Of a stretch of 64,000 bases of DNA, positions 8,511 through 17,403 are shown one piece after another. The stretch covers positions 147,589 to 211,588 of the forward strand of contig NZ_JAUZDX010000011.1 in NCBI RefSeq assembly GCF_030704685.1, written 5' to 3'. The notes beneath the pieces were generated by a model that ran no database searches, was not told the origin of the DNA, and saw only the letters and a list, made by a program, of their open reading frames with translations. A program made the position numbers and the translations under genes. Numbering within the stretch: the stretch's first letter is position 1; the number at the start of each line of letters is the position of its first letter. Origin of the DNA: Acidovorax sp. A1169. GTDB taxonomy: Bacteria; Pseudomonadota; Gammaproteobacteria; Burkholderiales; Burkholderiaceae_C.

Positions 8511-9824
8511 TCATGTGGGCACCTTGGCGTTCCACTGGCGCGGCAGGCTCACCAGCCCTTGTTCCAGCCCGGTCTGCACCACGCGCAGCGTGATGGCGCG
8601 CTCAACGATCTCATAGGGGTGCAGGCCGCGTTCGCATGCCAGGATCACCGAGATCGTGTAGTCCCCCTGAAGCAGCGGCAGGCGAGGCAGCGTGAGGTAG
8701 CCCGTGCCAGAGCCGGAGGCGTCGCGCGACAGATCGACACCATCGTTGGCGCTGCCCGCGCTGGCAACTACCGTGCCGTTGGCATGGGCAATGCCGATGG
8801 CCACCGATGGGCACGGCAGGGCCGGGTCACTGTCGAACTGCACGCGCAGTTCCAGCGTCGTACGGCCGGAGTGGATGGCCAGTTCACGCCCGGCCACGCC
8901 ATCGGCCAGCGCCTGGATATCGGTGATCACGGCCGTGCCATCGGGCGCCTTGCGCACCCTGGCACCGTGGGCCACGGAGTCGGCCTCGAAGGCGTCTGTC
9001 GCCACATTCGTGCCTGCATCCGCAGGGGCCGGCCTGGCGTCTGCCTCCCTGTTGGGCGCGTCTTCCATCACCAGCGACGTCTCGTACGCTGCAGTCACCT
9101 TGGGTGCCTCGTCCCACATGCGCATGCGTCCGCTTTCGAGCCAGAGCGCGCGCGAGCACAGTGCCTGTACGTGGTACATGGAGTGGGAACAGAACAGGAT
9201 GGTCGCCCCCCGGTCCTTCATGTCCATGATGCGGTCGAACGACTTGCGCGCAAACGCGCCATCGCCCACCGACAGGGCTTCGTCGATCACCAGGATGTCC
9301 GGGTCCACGCTGGTGGCCACGGCAAACGCCAGGCGCACGAACATGCCGCTGGAGTAGGTCTTGACCGGCTGGTGGATGAACTGGCCGATGTCGGCAAACG
9401 CCAGGATGCCGTCCAGCCGCTCGTCCACCTGCGCGCGCGCCATGCCCAGGATGGCGGCGTTCATGTACACGTTTTCCAGCCCGCTGAAATCGGGGCTGAA
9501 GCCTGCCCCCAGCTCCAGCAGGGCCGCCACGCGCCCACGCACTGCCAGCGTGCCATTGGTCGGTGCCAGCGTGCCGCACACCATCTGCAGCAAGGTGGAC
9601 TTGCCGGCGCCATTGCGGCCCACCAGTCCGACCACCTCGCCGCGGCGGATGTCGAAGCTCACGTCCTGCAAGGCCCAGAAATCGCGGCTGTACTGCTTGT
9701 AGCGGCCCCAGAGCAATTGCTTGAGCCGGTCGCTGGGTTGCTCGAACAGCGAAAAGCGCTTGCCCACGCCACGGGCCTCGATGGCCAGCGCCTGGGCGGT
9801 GTCTGCGGGGGTATCAAACGACAT
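8511..9824 (-). CDS. Wzt/KpsT-like polysaccharide export ATP-binding protein with C-terminal domain
   Basis: 437 residues; ATG at 9824 lies inside the end of the permease gene (11-bp overlap). The ATPase half shows Walker A GRNGAGKST, a KTYSSGMFVRLAFA signature typical of the Wzt/KpsT/TagH class (instead of LSGGQ), Walker B DILVIDEALSVGD and H-loop CSHSM. From about residue 250 an extra domain of about 170 residues, rich in beta strands, follows. In Wzt proteins of this type the C-terminal domain binds the modified non-reducing end of the finished polysaccharide and sets export specificity. That fits the methyltransferases in the cluster. Confidence 0.88.
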   Translation of the reverse strand: MSFDTPADTAQALAIEARGVGKRFSLFEQPSDRLKQLLWGRYKQYSRDFWALQDVSFDIRRGEVVGLVGRNGAGKSTLLQMVCGTLAPTNGTLAVRGRVAALLELGAGFSPDFSGLENVYMNAAILGMARAQVDERLDGILAFADIGQFIHQPVKTYSSGMFVRLAFAVATSVDPDILVIDEALSVGDGAFARKSFDRIMDMKDRGATILFCSHSMYHVQALCSRALWLESGRMRMWDEAPKVTAAYETSLVMEDAPNREADARPAPADAGTNVATDAFEADSVAHGARVRKAPDGTAVITDIQALADGVAGRELAIHSGRTTLELRVQFDSDPALPCPSVAIGIAHANGTVVASAGSANDGVDLSRDASGSGTGYLTLPRLPLLQGDYTISVILACERGLHPYEIVERAITLRVVQTGLEQGLVSLPRQWNAKVPT

Positions 9825-10617
9825 CGGAGAACCCCGTGCGAACCTTGTGGAAGAAAGCGGCGCCCGCAGCGGCGATGGCCGTGCAGGCCACCAGCAGCAG
9901 CGCCAGGGCCTGCCAGTCGGGCCAGCGGCCATGCAGCAGCACCTCGCGCGTTCCCGTCATGATCCAGGCCAGCGGGTTCAGCAGCAGCCAGGGGCGAACC
10001 GCCTCGGGCAGGGCCTCCACCGGAAAGAAGATGGGGCTCAGGAACATCAGTGCAGCCACCACCATGCCCAGCAACTGCCCCACATCGCGCACGTAAGTGC
10101 CCACCCCGGCCAGAAACCAGCCCAGGCCCAGCACCAGCGGCAGCAAGGGCAGCCAGACCAGCGGCAGCGCCAGCATGGTGACGGAAAGCCCGTGGCCGCT
10201 GAGCAATGCCAGGCCGACCAGCAGCAGCGCAGACACCCCCAGCCCCACGGATGCGCTGACCGCATTCACCCAGGGCATGATCTCCAGCGGAAACACCACC
10301 TTCTTGACCAGATGGGGCTGCTCCAGCACCAGATTGGGCGCGCGGTTCACGCACTCGGCAAAAAAGCCGAAGACCGCCAGCCCGGCGTAGATGCGCAGTG
10401 CGAAGGCCATGTTGCCCTCATCCACCCCATACCAGCGCACGCGCATGACGTGGCGGAACACCAGGGTGTACACCCCCAGCATCAGCAGCGGGGTGAGCAC
10501 CACCCACACCATGCCCAGCCACGACTGGCGATAGCGTGCATGCACTTCGCGGCGCGCCAGTTGCATCACCAGCGACATGTGGCGCCAGGGCCACAAATAC
10601 GACAACAAGACTCTCAA
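9814..10617 (-). CDS. ABC-2 type polysaccharide export permease (Wzm/KpsM-like)
   Basis: 267 residues with about six predicted membrane spans, beginning with WLGMVWVVLTPLLMLGVYTLVFRHV, the hallmark first span of Wzm/KpsM/TagG proteins. An N-terminal amphipathic segment (LARREVHARYRQSWLG) precedes it, as usual in the family. It pairs with the ATPase at 8511-9824 through an 11-bp overlap. Together they would move a lipid-linked polysaccharide across the inner membrane. It lies 70 bp downstream of the Crp-family gene, so read-through from that promoter is possible. Confidence 0.88.
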   Translation of the reverse strand: MRVLLSYLWPWRHMSLVMQLARREVHARYRQSWLGMVWVVLTPLLMLGVYTLVFRHVMRVRWYGVDEGNMAFALRIYAGLAVFGFFAECVNRAPNLVLEQPHLVKKVVFPLEIMPWVNAVSASVGLGVSALLLVGLALLSGHGLSVTMLALPLVWLPLLPLVLGLGWFLAGVGTYVRDVGQLLGMVVAALMFLSPIFFPVEALPEAVRPWLLLNPLAWIMTGTREVLLHGRWPDWQALALLLVACTAIAAAGAAFFHKVRTGFSDVV

Positions 10618-10687
10618 GGGGCAGTAACCGTAAAACAGGGAGGAAGGCCACCAGGGTTTCCTGGGGAAAGACCCGTGGCAAGAGGTG

Positions 10688-11386
10688 TCAGGCTTTGGGC
10701 GGATCGGCCCGGCCCTCGGCGATATCGCGCATCAGCTCGGGCTGCATCAGCTTGAGGATGTTGCCTTCACGCACCAGAACCTTGTGCAGGAACAGCACCT
10801 GAAACGCGCGGGTGACCGTCTCCCGGCTGGCATTGATCATGATGGCCAACTCCTGGTGGGTTGGGGCCTGGGCGACCTCGGCCACACCGTCGACCGGGCG
10901 CTGCGGCAATTGTAAAAGCAATACGCAAAGCCGCTGAAACGGGTTGGGAAGGCTCAGCAGCGTGCGCTGCGCCATCACCGTGCGCACCCGCTGCGCCAGC
11001 CGGGCCATCACCGCCTGCGCCAGCGCAGGGTGGCCCAGGATCAGCTCGCGCGCCGCTGCGCCATCGAGAAACGCCACCGTGGACTTCACGGCCGCAATGA
11101 CGAATTCGGACGGAGGCTTGCCATCCACCAGTGCCAGCTCGCCGAAATAGTCCCCGGGGTCGACGAAGTACATGCCCACGCTGCGGCCATCCACGGTGAA
11201 ATCCACCCCCTGCAGCCGTCCTTCCACCAGAAAACCCAGTTCCTGCGTCGGGTTTTCCTTGCCCATCACCATGGCCCGGCGGGGAAACGAGCGCAATGCC
11301 ATGCGCGCCGACAGTGGTTCCAGGGCTTCGCGCGCCAACGGCTGCAGCAAAGGAAACTGGCTCAACAACTGAACGGAAACGGGCAT
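10688..11386 (-). CDS. Crp/Fnr-family transcription regulator
   Basis: 232 residues from ATG at 11386. The N-terminal cyclic-nucleotide-binding beta roll (about 10-125) contains PGDYFGELALVDGK. The C-terminal winged helix has THQELAIMINASRETVTRAF, with Arg188, Glu189 and Arg193 at the three positions E. coli CRP uses to read TGTGA. The cAMP pocket is not conserved: the CRP Arg82 position falls in KPPSE (proline), and the Thr127/Ser128 positions are also replaced. No FNR-type cysteine cluster is present. It may respond to another ligand or none. It is divergent from the FecR/cyclase operon, whose promoter region has a perfect TGTGA-N6-TCACA site. It is a plausible regulator of the S-layer and secretion genes. 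Confidence 0.85.
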   Translation of the reverse strand: MPVSVQLLSQFPLLQPLAREALEPLSARMALRSFPRRAMVMGKENPTQELGFLVEGRLQGVDFTVDGRSVGMYFVDPGDYFGELALVDGKPPSEFVIAAVKSTVAFLDGAAARELILGHPALAQAVMARLAQRVRTVMAQRTLLSLPNPFQRLCVLLLQLPQRPVDGVAEVAQAPTHQELAIMINASRETVTRAFQVLFLHKVLVREGNILKLMQPELMRDIAEGRADPPKA

Positions 11387-11400
11387 AGATAGGGAAAAAC

Positions 11401-11428
11401 GCGGCTTGAGCCGATAATACGAAGCCGC
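11401..11428 (-). promoter_or_regulatory. Candidate promoter and inverted repeat upstream of the Crp-family gene
   Basis: On the minus strand a -10-like TATTAT (11414-11419) sits between the arms of a 7-bp inverted repeat, GCGGCTT at 11401-11407 and AAGCCGC at 11422-11428. This is 15 to 42 bases ahead of the ATG. No good -35 box is visible. The repeat would be well placed for a repressor, but it does not look like the TGTGA sites. Confidence 0.35.
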
Positions 11429-11582
11429 TGAAACACGGTGCCAAACGGGCGCCAGGAGGTGTCGATCCGCTGCGGATCGCGCCATGCACCAGTAGGAGTG
11501 TGCCGGGGCTGCGCCAAGCAGCACATGGCGGCATTACACCACTGGCAACGCTTCCAGCATATTGCCAGCGCTTCGGCAAGTG

Positions 11583-11604
11583 GTGTGTGACCGCGCTCAC
11601 ACAC
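11583..11604. promoter_or_regulatory. Perfect CRP-type binding site
   Basis: TGTGA-CCGCGC-TCACA at 11586-11601 matches the CRP consensus in all ten contact positions. The palindrome extends to 8-bp arms (11583-11590 and 11597-11604). It lies in the divergent region between the Crp-family gene and the FecR operon, centred 113 bp before the FecR start codon. A weak -10-like GAAAAT at 11623-11628 would put it near -41.5, the class II activation position. Confidence 0.8.
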
Positions 11605-11706
11605 TGTGAAACAGACATGAGCGAAAATACAGCGTCAGAGCCATTTCCTGGCCTTGCGCCCCTCTTTGGCGCCGCCAGGCATTCTCTGCTGTCCGAAAGG
11701 CACACC

Positions 11707-13164
11707 ATGAACCACCGATTGCTCCCCATCGCCGCCTGCCTTGCCTTTCCCTTGATGGGGATGGGTGGCGCTGCGCATGCCTCCACGCCCGGGCAATCCT
11801 TGGGCGCCGTCGTGGGCGAAGCCACGTTTGTCATTGGCGCGGCCTCTCTCCTCCAGGAAGACGGCAGCAGCCGTGCCCTGGACCGCGGCGCCGCCGTGCG
11901 AGTGGGCGACCGCATCGAAACCAAGGCCGGGGGCCATGTGCACCTGCGCTTTGTGGACGGCGGGCGCCTGAGCGTGCGGCCGGCCAGCCGCCTGCATATC
12001 GAAAGCTACAGCCATTCCGCGCAGCAGCCACAGCTGGGTGCCATCAAGTTCCGCCTCGATGAAGGCGTGGTGCGTTCGATCACGGGCAGCTGGGGCGAGG
12101 CAGCGCGCGAGCGCTTCCGTCTGAACACGCCCGTGGCCGCCATTGGCGTCAAGGGCACGGACTTCGTCGTGCGCTCCGACATGGAACGCACGGCTGCATC
12201 GGTCTACACCGGCGCCATCACGCTCACCCCGCTGGCCAACAACGGCTGCGGTGCCAGTGTCGGCCCTTGCATCAGCGGGCATGAAAAACTGCTGTCGGAC
12301 GACATGAAGGGCCAGATCCTCGAGTACAGCCGACGCGACGCGACGCCCTTGCTGGTGGTCACCGACACCGTGACGCGCAATGCCCGCGCCGGTGAAATCA
12401 CGGCGGCACGCACAGAAAAGTCACAGACCCAGGCACTGGACGACCTGCGCACCGAGCCTACCCCCGTCAAATCGCTCACCAGCGAACAGAAGGCGGTCGA
12501 AGTGGCCGTCTACACCCCTCCGGTGGCGCCCGTGGCGCCACCCCCTCCTCCTGCGCCCGAGCCTCCCGTTACGGTTGCGCCGACGCCGGCGCCGACGCCT
12601 GCGCCTGCGCCCGCACCTCCTCCGGTGGCGGTGCAGCCCCCCGCACCCGTGCAGCCACCCCAGGTGACCCAGCTGGCATGGGCGCGCAATCCCTGGACCT
12701 CGCGGGCCGAGGGCGACAGCTTCGTGGTGGATTACGAAACTGCGTTGAAGTCGGGCTGGAACCGTGTGATCGGCAACCCATCCTATGCGCTCTTTCAGAA
12801 CCCGGACGCCCAGGGCAAGCTGCCCCAGGAGGGTATCGTCAGCTTCCGCCTGGCCAATGCCAGCGCTCAGTTCTACAAGGATGCTCAAACCGCCATCGAG
12901 TCGGTGGCAGTGCAGGGCGGCGCCTTGCAGGTGGACTTTGGGCGCTCGCTGTTCCAGACATCCCTGTACATGGCCAGCAAGAGCGTTGGCTCGCAAAACA
13001 TCCAGGCAGCGGGCAATATCGGTGTGACAGGGCAGTTCACTCCCACGGCATCCAATGCCGGCATCACCGGCGGCCTGAATGCAAGCGGCACCGAAGCTGC
13101 CTATGCTTTCGAGAAAACCCTGCCCCAAGGTTCGCTCAGTGGCGTAACCCTCTGGGGGCGCTGA
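11707..13164 (+). CDS. Exported FecR-domain protein with Pro/Ala-rich linker
   Basis: 485 residues. The signal peptide is MNHRLLPIAACLAFPLMGMGGAAHA. A FecR domain follows at about 35-170: GAAVRVGDRIETKAGGHVHLRFVDGGRLSVRPASRL, then RFRLNTPVAAIGVKGTDFVV. A Pro/Ala/Val linker of about 60 residues (about 278-325) separates it from a beta-rich C-terminal domain of about 160 residues. It has no membrane anchor after the signal peptide, unlike FecR itself, and no sigma factor gene is nearby. The downstream cyclase-like gene starts at the base after this stop. Proteins of this layout are common beside CHASE2 cyclases and probably act in envelope sensing. Confidence 0.8.
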   Translation: MNHRLLPIAACLAFPLMGMGGAAHASTPGQSLGAVVGEATFVIGAASLLQEDGSSRALDRGAAVRVGDRIETKAGGHVHLRFVDGGRLSVRPASRLHIESYSHSAQQPQLGAIKFRLDEGVVRSITGSWGEAARERFRLNTPVAAIGVKGTDFVVRSDMERTAASVYTGAITLTPLANNGCGASVGPCISGHEKLLSDDMKGQILEYSRRDATPLLVVTDTVTRNARAGEITAARTEKSQTQALDDLRTEPTPVKSLTSEQKAVEVAVYTPPVAPVAPPPPPAPEPPVTVAPTPAPTPAPAPAPPPVAVQPPAPVQPPQVTQLAWARNPWTSRAEGDSFVVDYETALKSGWNRVIGNPSYALFQNPDAQGKLPQEGIVSFRLANASAQFYKDAQTAIESVAVQGGALQVDFGRSLFQTSLYMASKSVGSQNIQAAGNIGVTGQFTPTASNAGITGGLNASGTEAAYAFEKTLPQGSLSGVTLWGR

Positions 13165-15330
13165 TTGACGCCACGCCAGCCGCCAGCGGACAGACGTCCG
13201 GCAGGACGACACCGGGCTCTGCTGGCAGGTCTGGCCGCTGCAGCCATTGTCAGCCTGCTGCTTTCACTGCTTTTTGGTCCTGCACTGCAGGCGGCTGAAG
13301 AGCGGGCGGGCGATTGGGTCTGGCGCCTGGGTGGCCAGAAGAGCGAGGAGCGCCGCGTCCTCGTCGTCGACATCGACGAAAAATCGCTCGCCGAAATCGG
13401 CCCCTGGCCCTGGCCGCGCAGCACGCAGGCGCGCCTGATCGAGCAGATCGCCCAGCTGGGCGCGCGCGAGCAGATCCTGGATGTGGTCTTCACCGACCCG
13501 CGTGACGACGACGCCTCGCTGCTTGCCGCCGTGGCCGAGCACCGCCCGGTGCTGGCGCAGGTGTTTGCGCTGGGCGCATCCGGCCCCGGCACGGGCCTGC
13601 CCCAGCTCAGCGAACAGGCCGCTCCGCGCGTGGGCCAGCCCTCGGGCGCGCTCGACTGGGCCAGTTGCCCGGCCCCCTTCTCTGAGGCCCTGGGGCATTT
13701 GTCCAACTTCCCTGCGCTGGCCGCGCTGGGGGACATGCCGCAAGGGCGCACCGGCCACATCAGCCCGCGCATTGCGGACGATGGCGTGGTGCGCCACCAG
13801 CCGGCCATCATCTGCTGGCAAGGCAAGTCCTACCCCTCGCTGGCCATCGCCTCGCTGATGCGCGCCACCTCCGAAACCAGCCTGCTGCTGCAGCGCGGCG
13901 GCTGGTGGGACGCGCCCTGGACCCTGGGCAGCGCCGGCCAGGCGCTGCCTGCCCTGCCTCTCGATGAGCGCGGCAACATGCGTGTGGCCTGGCGCCTGCA
14001 CCCCGACAGCTTCGTGAGCATTCCTGCAGCCGACGTGCTGGCCGGCCGGGTGCCGACCGACATCATGACCGGCGCGTGGGTGCTGGTGGGCGCAAGCGCC
14101 TTCGGCATGAACGACACCATTGCCACCCCCTACAGCGGTGCCAGCGCTGGGTTGCTCGCGCATGCCCAGATCCTGAGCGCCCTGGTGGACGGGCACACGC
14201 CCTACACCCCGCGTGCCGCGCTGCCCCTGCAGGCGGTGGCTGCGGCACTGGGCGCGCTGCTGTTGTGGCTGCTGGTGCGGCTTGCCGGGCAGGGCGGCGG
14301 CGCTGCGCGCGATGCCCAGGCGCTCACGCCCTCGCCCATGCTGCGCATGCCGGTGTACCTGCTGCCCCTGGCGGCCCTGGCCTTTGCCCTGGCACTGGTC
14401 GTTGCGCATGCCATGGCCCTGTGGCTGGCCGATGTCTGGGTGGGCTGGCTGCTGCCCGCACTCTTCGTGCTGCTGGCGGGGGTGTTTGCCGGCACCATCG
14501 AGCACGCCCGCAGCCGCAGCGAGCGCGACCGCCTCTACCAGCACCTGGCCAGCTACCTGCCGGCACCCGTGGCGGCGGCCCTGGCGCTGCAGCCGCCATC
14601 GAGCGCCATCCGCGCCAGCACGCGGCAGGTCAGCGTGCTGCTGGCAGACATCCGCAATTTCTCGGCCTATTGCGAAGCCCGCCCGCCCGAGGAAGCTGCG
14701 GCCGTGTTGCACGCCTTCTTCTCTGCCGCCAGCCGCATCGTGCAGGCGCACGGGGGCGTCATCGAGTCCTTCCAGGGCGATGCCGTCGTTGCCGTGTGGA
14801 ATGGGGCGGACGACATCCCCCTGCCATCGGCCACCGACGAGCAGCACGCCCAGATCCACTCACGGCAGGCAGTTGCCGCCGCGCTCGACCTGCTCACGGA
14901 ATCCCTCAAGCTGCTGCCCGACCCCGCGCCTGCGGGCCTGGAGCCCCTGAGCCTGGGGCTGGGTCTGGAGACAGGCCCTGCCATGGTGGGCTCCTTTGGT
15001 CTGGCCAGCCGCCGCACCCACACGGTCATGGGCCGCACCATCACCATTGCCAGCCGCCTGGTCGATCTGACGATGGACCTGGCGCACCCCATCCTGGTCG
15101 GCGAAGGCATGGCCGCGCAGCTGGGTGGGCAGTTCTCTCTGGGCGCAAGGGCCGGTGGCAGCGGCACCCAGGAAACCCAGCACCTGCAGTCCATGGGCAC
15201 CTTCCTGCTCGAAGGCCTGCGCGTGCCCCACCATATATATGCTGTGCCCCTGGACGCCCTGGCGGCACAGCACCCGCCTGCACCAGGGGATGACCAGGCG
15301 GCCCAACCAACAGCCCATGGCACAGCGTAG
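13165..15330 (+). CDS. CHASE2-domain adenylate/guanylate cyclase homologue, probably degenerate
   Basis: 721 residues, starting at TTG directly after the FecR stop; this keeps the first membrane span (about 20-40). The order is span, periplasmic CHASE2 domain (about 43-335, with VVDIDEKSLAEIGPWPWPR), two or three spans (about 350-445), then a class III cyclase domain. The two metal-binding aspartates are present (Asp495 in LLADIRNF, Asp539 in FQGDAVV), as is Arg631 in ASRL. The usual substrate lysine position is Ser535. The usual 'GDTVN' reads GRTIT, so the base-selecting Asp is Arg624 and the transition-state Asn is Thr627. Activity is doubtful; signalling by binding is possible. Confidence 0.85.
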   Translation: MTPRQPPADRRPAGRHRALLAGLAAAAIVSLLLSLLFGPALQAAEERAGDWVWRLGGQKSEERRVLVVDIDEKSLAEIGPWPWPRSTQARLIEQIAQLGAREQILDVVFTDPRDDDASLLAAVAEHRPVLAQVFALGASGPGTGLPQLSEQAAPRVGQPSGALDWASCPAPFSEALGHLSNFPALAALGDMPQGRTGHISPRIADDGVVRHQPAIICWQGKSYPSLAIASLMRATSETSLLLQRGGWWDAPWTLGSAGQALPALPLDERGNMRVAWRLHPDSFVSIPAADVLAGRVPTDIMTGAWVLVGASAFGMNDTIATPYSGASAGLLAHAQILSALVDGHTPYTPRAALPLQAVAAALGALLLWLLVRLAGQGGGAARDAQALTPSPMLRMPVYLLPLAALAFALALVVAHAMALWLADVWVGWLLPALFVLLAGVFAGTIEHARSRSERDRLYQHLASYLPAPVAAALALQPPSSAIRASTRQVSVLLADIRNFSAYCEARPPEEAAAVLHAFFSAASRIVQAHGGVIESFQGDAVVAVWNGADDIPLPSATDEQHAQIHSRQAVAAALDLLTESLKLLPDPAPAGLEPLSLGLGLETGPAMVGSFGLASRRTHTVMGRTITIASRLVDLTMDLAHPILVGEGMAAQLGGQFSLGARAGGSGTQETQHLQSMGTFLLEGLRVPHHIYAVPLDALAAQHPPAPGDDQAAQPTAHGTA

Positions 15331-15385
15331 GCGGCACTACCATTTTTCTGCCGAATCCTGCGCAGCATCCACCCCCCCGGGTTCA

Positions 15386-16939
15386 ATGCCCCGCACGGTG
15401 TGGCTGCTTGCCATGGCCATGTGCGCGGCCACGGCCGCGCAGGCACAACAGCCCCAGGTTCCCCTTGCACAGGGGCAGGGCAGCGCGCTGCCTTTGCTTT
15501 TGGCACCGGCGCAGGAGATGGCACCAGCGTTCAACGTCCCCCAGGTGCCTGCGGCGGGCGCAGAACCCGGCGCCGCGCAGGCCGCAGCGGCTGCTGTGTG
15601 CGTTCCGGTGCCTGACGGCACGCCTGCCGACCGCCTGACCCCTTATGTGATCACTTGCCAGCGTGTGCCCGAATGGCTGGCCCAGCTGGGCGCCCTGCTC
15701 AACAAGGAAGGCCGCTACGACGAGGCCGCCGAGCACCTGGAGCGCTCACTCATGCTGGAGCCCGACCAGATCCAGGCCGGGCTCGACTACGCCGTGGCCC
15801 TGGCTGGCGTGGGCGACCTGCTCAGCGCCACCCAGTTGCTGGGCCAGTGGCTGGCCCGCCCCGACCTGCCCGACACCCTGCGCGCCAGCCTGGCCCAGGC
15901 CCAGCAGCGCTATGCCGCCGCAGGCCGGGCCAGCACCGGCTGGCAGTGGCGCCGCCACGCCGGCCTGCGGCTGGGGCGCGACAGCAACCTTGCTGGTGCC
16001 CCTGGCATCACCAGCCTCACGCTGACCCTGCCCACCGGCAACATCACCTTGCCGGTGGAAGAGAGCAGCCTGCCCCGCCCCGGCATCTACGCCCGCGCCG
16101 ATGTGCGCATGGACCTGGCGCGCCAATGGGCCGATGGCCAGCGTGTGGAAGTGGCCGCTGCCGTCCTCTCCCGCTCCAGCCCCCGAGCCACGCAGACCGA
16201 AACCACCCAGGCTGAACTCGCGGGCGAATACTCCCGCGTGGCTGGAGAAATCGGCTCGGCGGGCAACACCACCCTGCTGCAGCACTACACCAGTGCCGCC
16301 GTCGCCAGCCTGCATACACGTGGTGGCACACGTTACACCAGCTTTCACCTGGGCTCGGGCCTGCAGTTGCAGGACAAATACATGCCCAGCAACGGCCCCG
16401 GCCTGACTGGCAAAACTGAAATGTCGTCCATCTGCAACACCCGCGTGGGTGCAGAGGCGCAGCTGCGCAACCTGTACAGCAACCCTGTGCTGTCGGGTCG
16501 CTATGCCGGCCTGGCCCTGCAGTGGAGCTGCAATGCGCAGCCCCAGCAGGTGCTGGCAGACAGCCTTGGTCTGAGTTTCAGCCAATGGCAGATAGGTCTG
16601 CGCGCCGGGGTGGACATGCCCACCGATGCCACCCGCCCCGGCGGGCGCCAGCAGCAGTACAGCCTGCGCGCCGCTGCGCACCTGGGGCCCCGCTGGTACG
16701 TCGATGCCGAGCTGGGCCACAACCGCGACACCACCGCCTACAGCGCCATCCTCGACAACGGGCGCGTGCGCAACACCACCCGCCTGTCCATGCGCGCCGA
16801 ATACCAGCACCCCCTGCGCCAGCTGGCGCCGGGCGCCGTGGCGGTATTCGGCTTTGAAGGCTTCAGGCAGACCGCCAACCTGCCCCTGTTCGCCATTCGC
16901 AGCAGCGGGCCTTATATCGCCATCCGCGGGCAGTGGTAG
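15386..16939 (+). CDS. TPR-containing outer-membrane beta-barrel-like protein
   Basis: 517 residues from ATG at 15386, chosen because it opens directly on a signal peptide (MPRTVWLLAMAMCAATAAQA). A TPR-like region follows at about 90-175 (GALLNKEGRYDEAAEHLERSL). The rest is strand-rich with alternating hydrophobic residues and ends in W after IAIRGQ, typical of barrel proteins. It is third in the FecR/cyclase operon. The layout resembles surface lipoprotein assembly modifier (Slam)-like and other TPR-barrel proteins. It could assist surface export or anchor the envelope complex, but no direct evidence shows which. Confidence 0.65.
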   Translation: MPRTVWLLAMAMCAATAAQAQQPQVPLAQGQGSALPLLLAPAQEMAPAFNVPQVPAAGAEPGAAQAAAAAVCVPVPDGTPADRLTPYVITCQRVPEWLAQLGALLNKEGRYDEAAEHLERSLMLEPDQIQAGLDYAVALAGVGDLLSATQLLGQWLARPDLPDTLRASLAQAQQRYAAAGRASTGWQWRRHAGLRLGRDSNLAGAPGITSLTLTLPTGNITLPVEESSLPRPGIYARADVRMDLARQWADGQRVEVAAAVLSRSSPRATQTETTQAELAGEYSRVAGEIGSAGNTTLLQHYTSAAVASLHTRGGTRYTSFHLGSGLQLQDKYMPSNGPGLTGKTEMSSICNTRVGAEAQLRNLYSNPVLSGRYAGLALQWSCNAQPQQVLADSLGLSFSQWQIGLRAGVDMPTDATRPGGRQQQYSLRAAAHLGPRWYVDAELGHNRDTTAYSAILDNGRVRNTTRLSMRAEYQHPLRQLAPGAVAVFGFEGFRQTANLPLFAIRSSGPYIAIRGQW

Positions 16940-17168
16940 CGGCCAGAAGGCTGCGCGGTACAGGGCACCGAACCGTGATCCCTGAAAGCCGAGGGCGGTT
17001 GGGTCATGCTGACAAGCACAGGGCGGCCTTTGCGTCCAGGTAATGGCTGGTGAGGCCCGTTCTCGGGCGTTGCAGCCGATGCTCATCCTGCCAGGCCTCC
17101 CCCTTGATTGTTGGCCTGCTGCAACATTGGGAGCAGTGGCCCGGTGTCGCCAACAAGCGCGCGTTACT

Positions 17169-17184
17169 TGTGACCCGCGTCACG
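17169..17184. promoter_or_regulatory. CRP-type binding site upstream of the S-layer-like gene
   Basis: TGTGA-CCCGCG-TCACG: nine of ten contact positions match TGTGA-N6-TCACA. The inner six bases of each arm (TGTGAC, GTCACG) form an inverted repeat with one mismatch at the ends. It is centred roughly 107 bp upstream of the start predicted from the extended -10 element. That is far for simple class I activation, so the real start may differ or a second factor may act. Confidence 0.7.
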
Positions 17185-17268
17185 CCCCCTCCGGTGGGTT
17201 GCTTGCTACACTTCATCCCAAGTTGGCTAGGCATTGCTCTTGATCACTGGCATTTTTTTAAAAGTGCG

Positions 17269-17277
17269 TGTGATAAT
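17269..17277 (+). promoter_or_regulatory. Extended -10 promoter element
   Basis: TGTGATAAT matches the extended -10 form TGnTATAAT with one mismatch. The -35 region is poor, which fits an extended -10 promoter helped by an activator. Transcription would start near 17284. Confidence 0.5.
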
Positions 17278-17403
17278 GCCAGAGCAAACTTGTAAAGATG
17301 GGGCTGAACTGGCACGCACGGCAGGCAAGCGTGGTGCACTAGACGGGCTGGCCTTGCTTTAGCAACTTGTTTTCATTTTTCAACTGTTAATAGGAAGTTT
17401 CAA

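Larger units (their letters stand above)
16940..17403 (+). promoter_or_regulatory. Promoter and leader region of the S-layer-like gene
   Basis: This 464-bp gap has no convincing gene. It holds a CRP-type site (17169-17184), an extended -10 element (17269-17277) and, if that promoter is used, a leader of about 120 nt. The leader ends in AGGAAG (17392-17397), six bases before the ATG. The last 160 bp are clearly more A/T-rich than the surroundings. A long stable leader is common for S-layer mRNAs. Confidence 0.6.
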
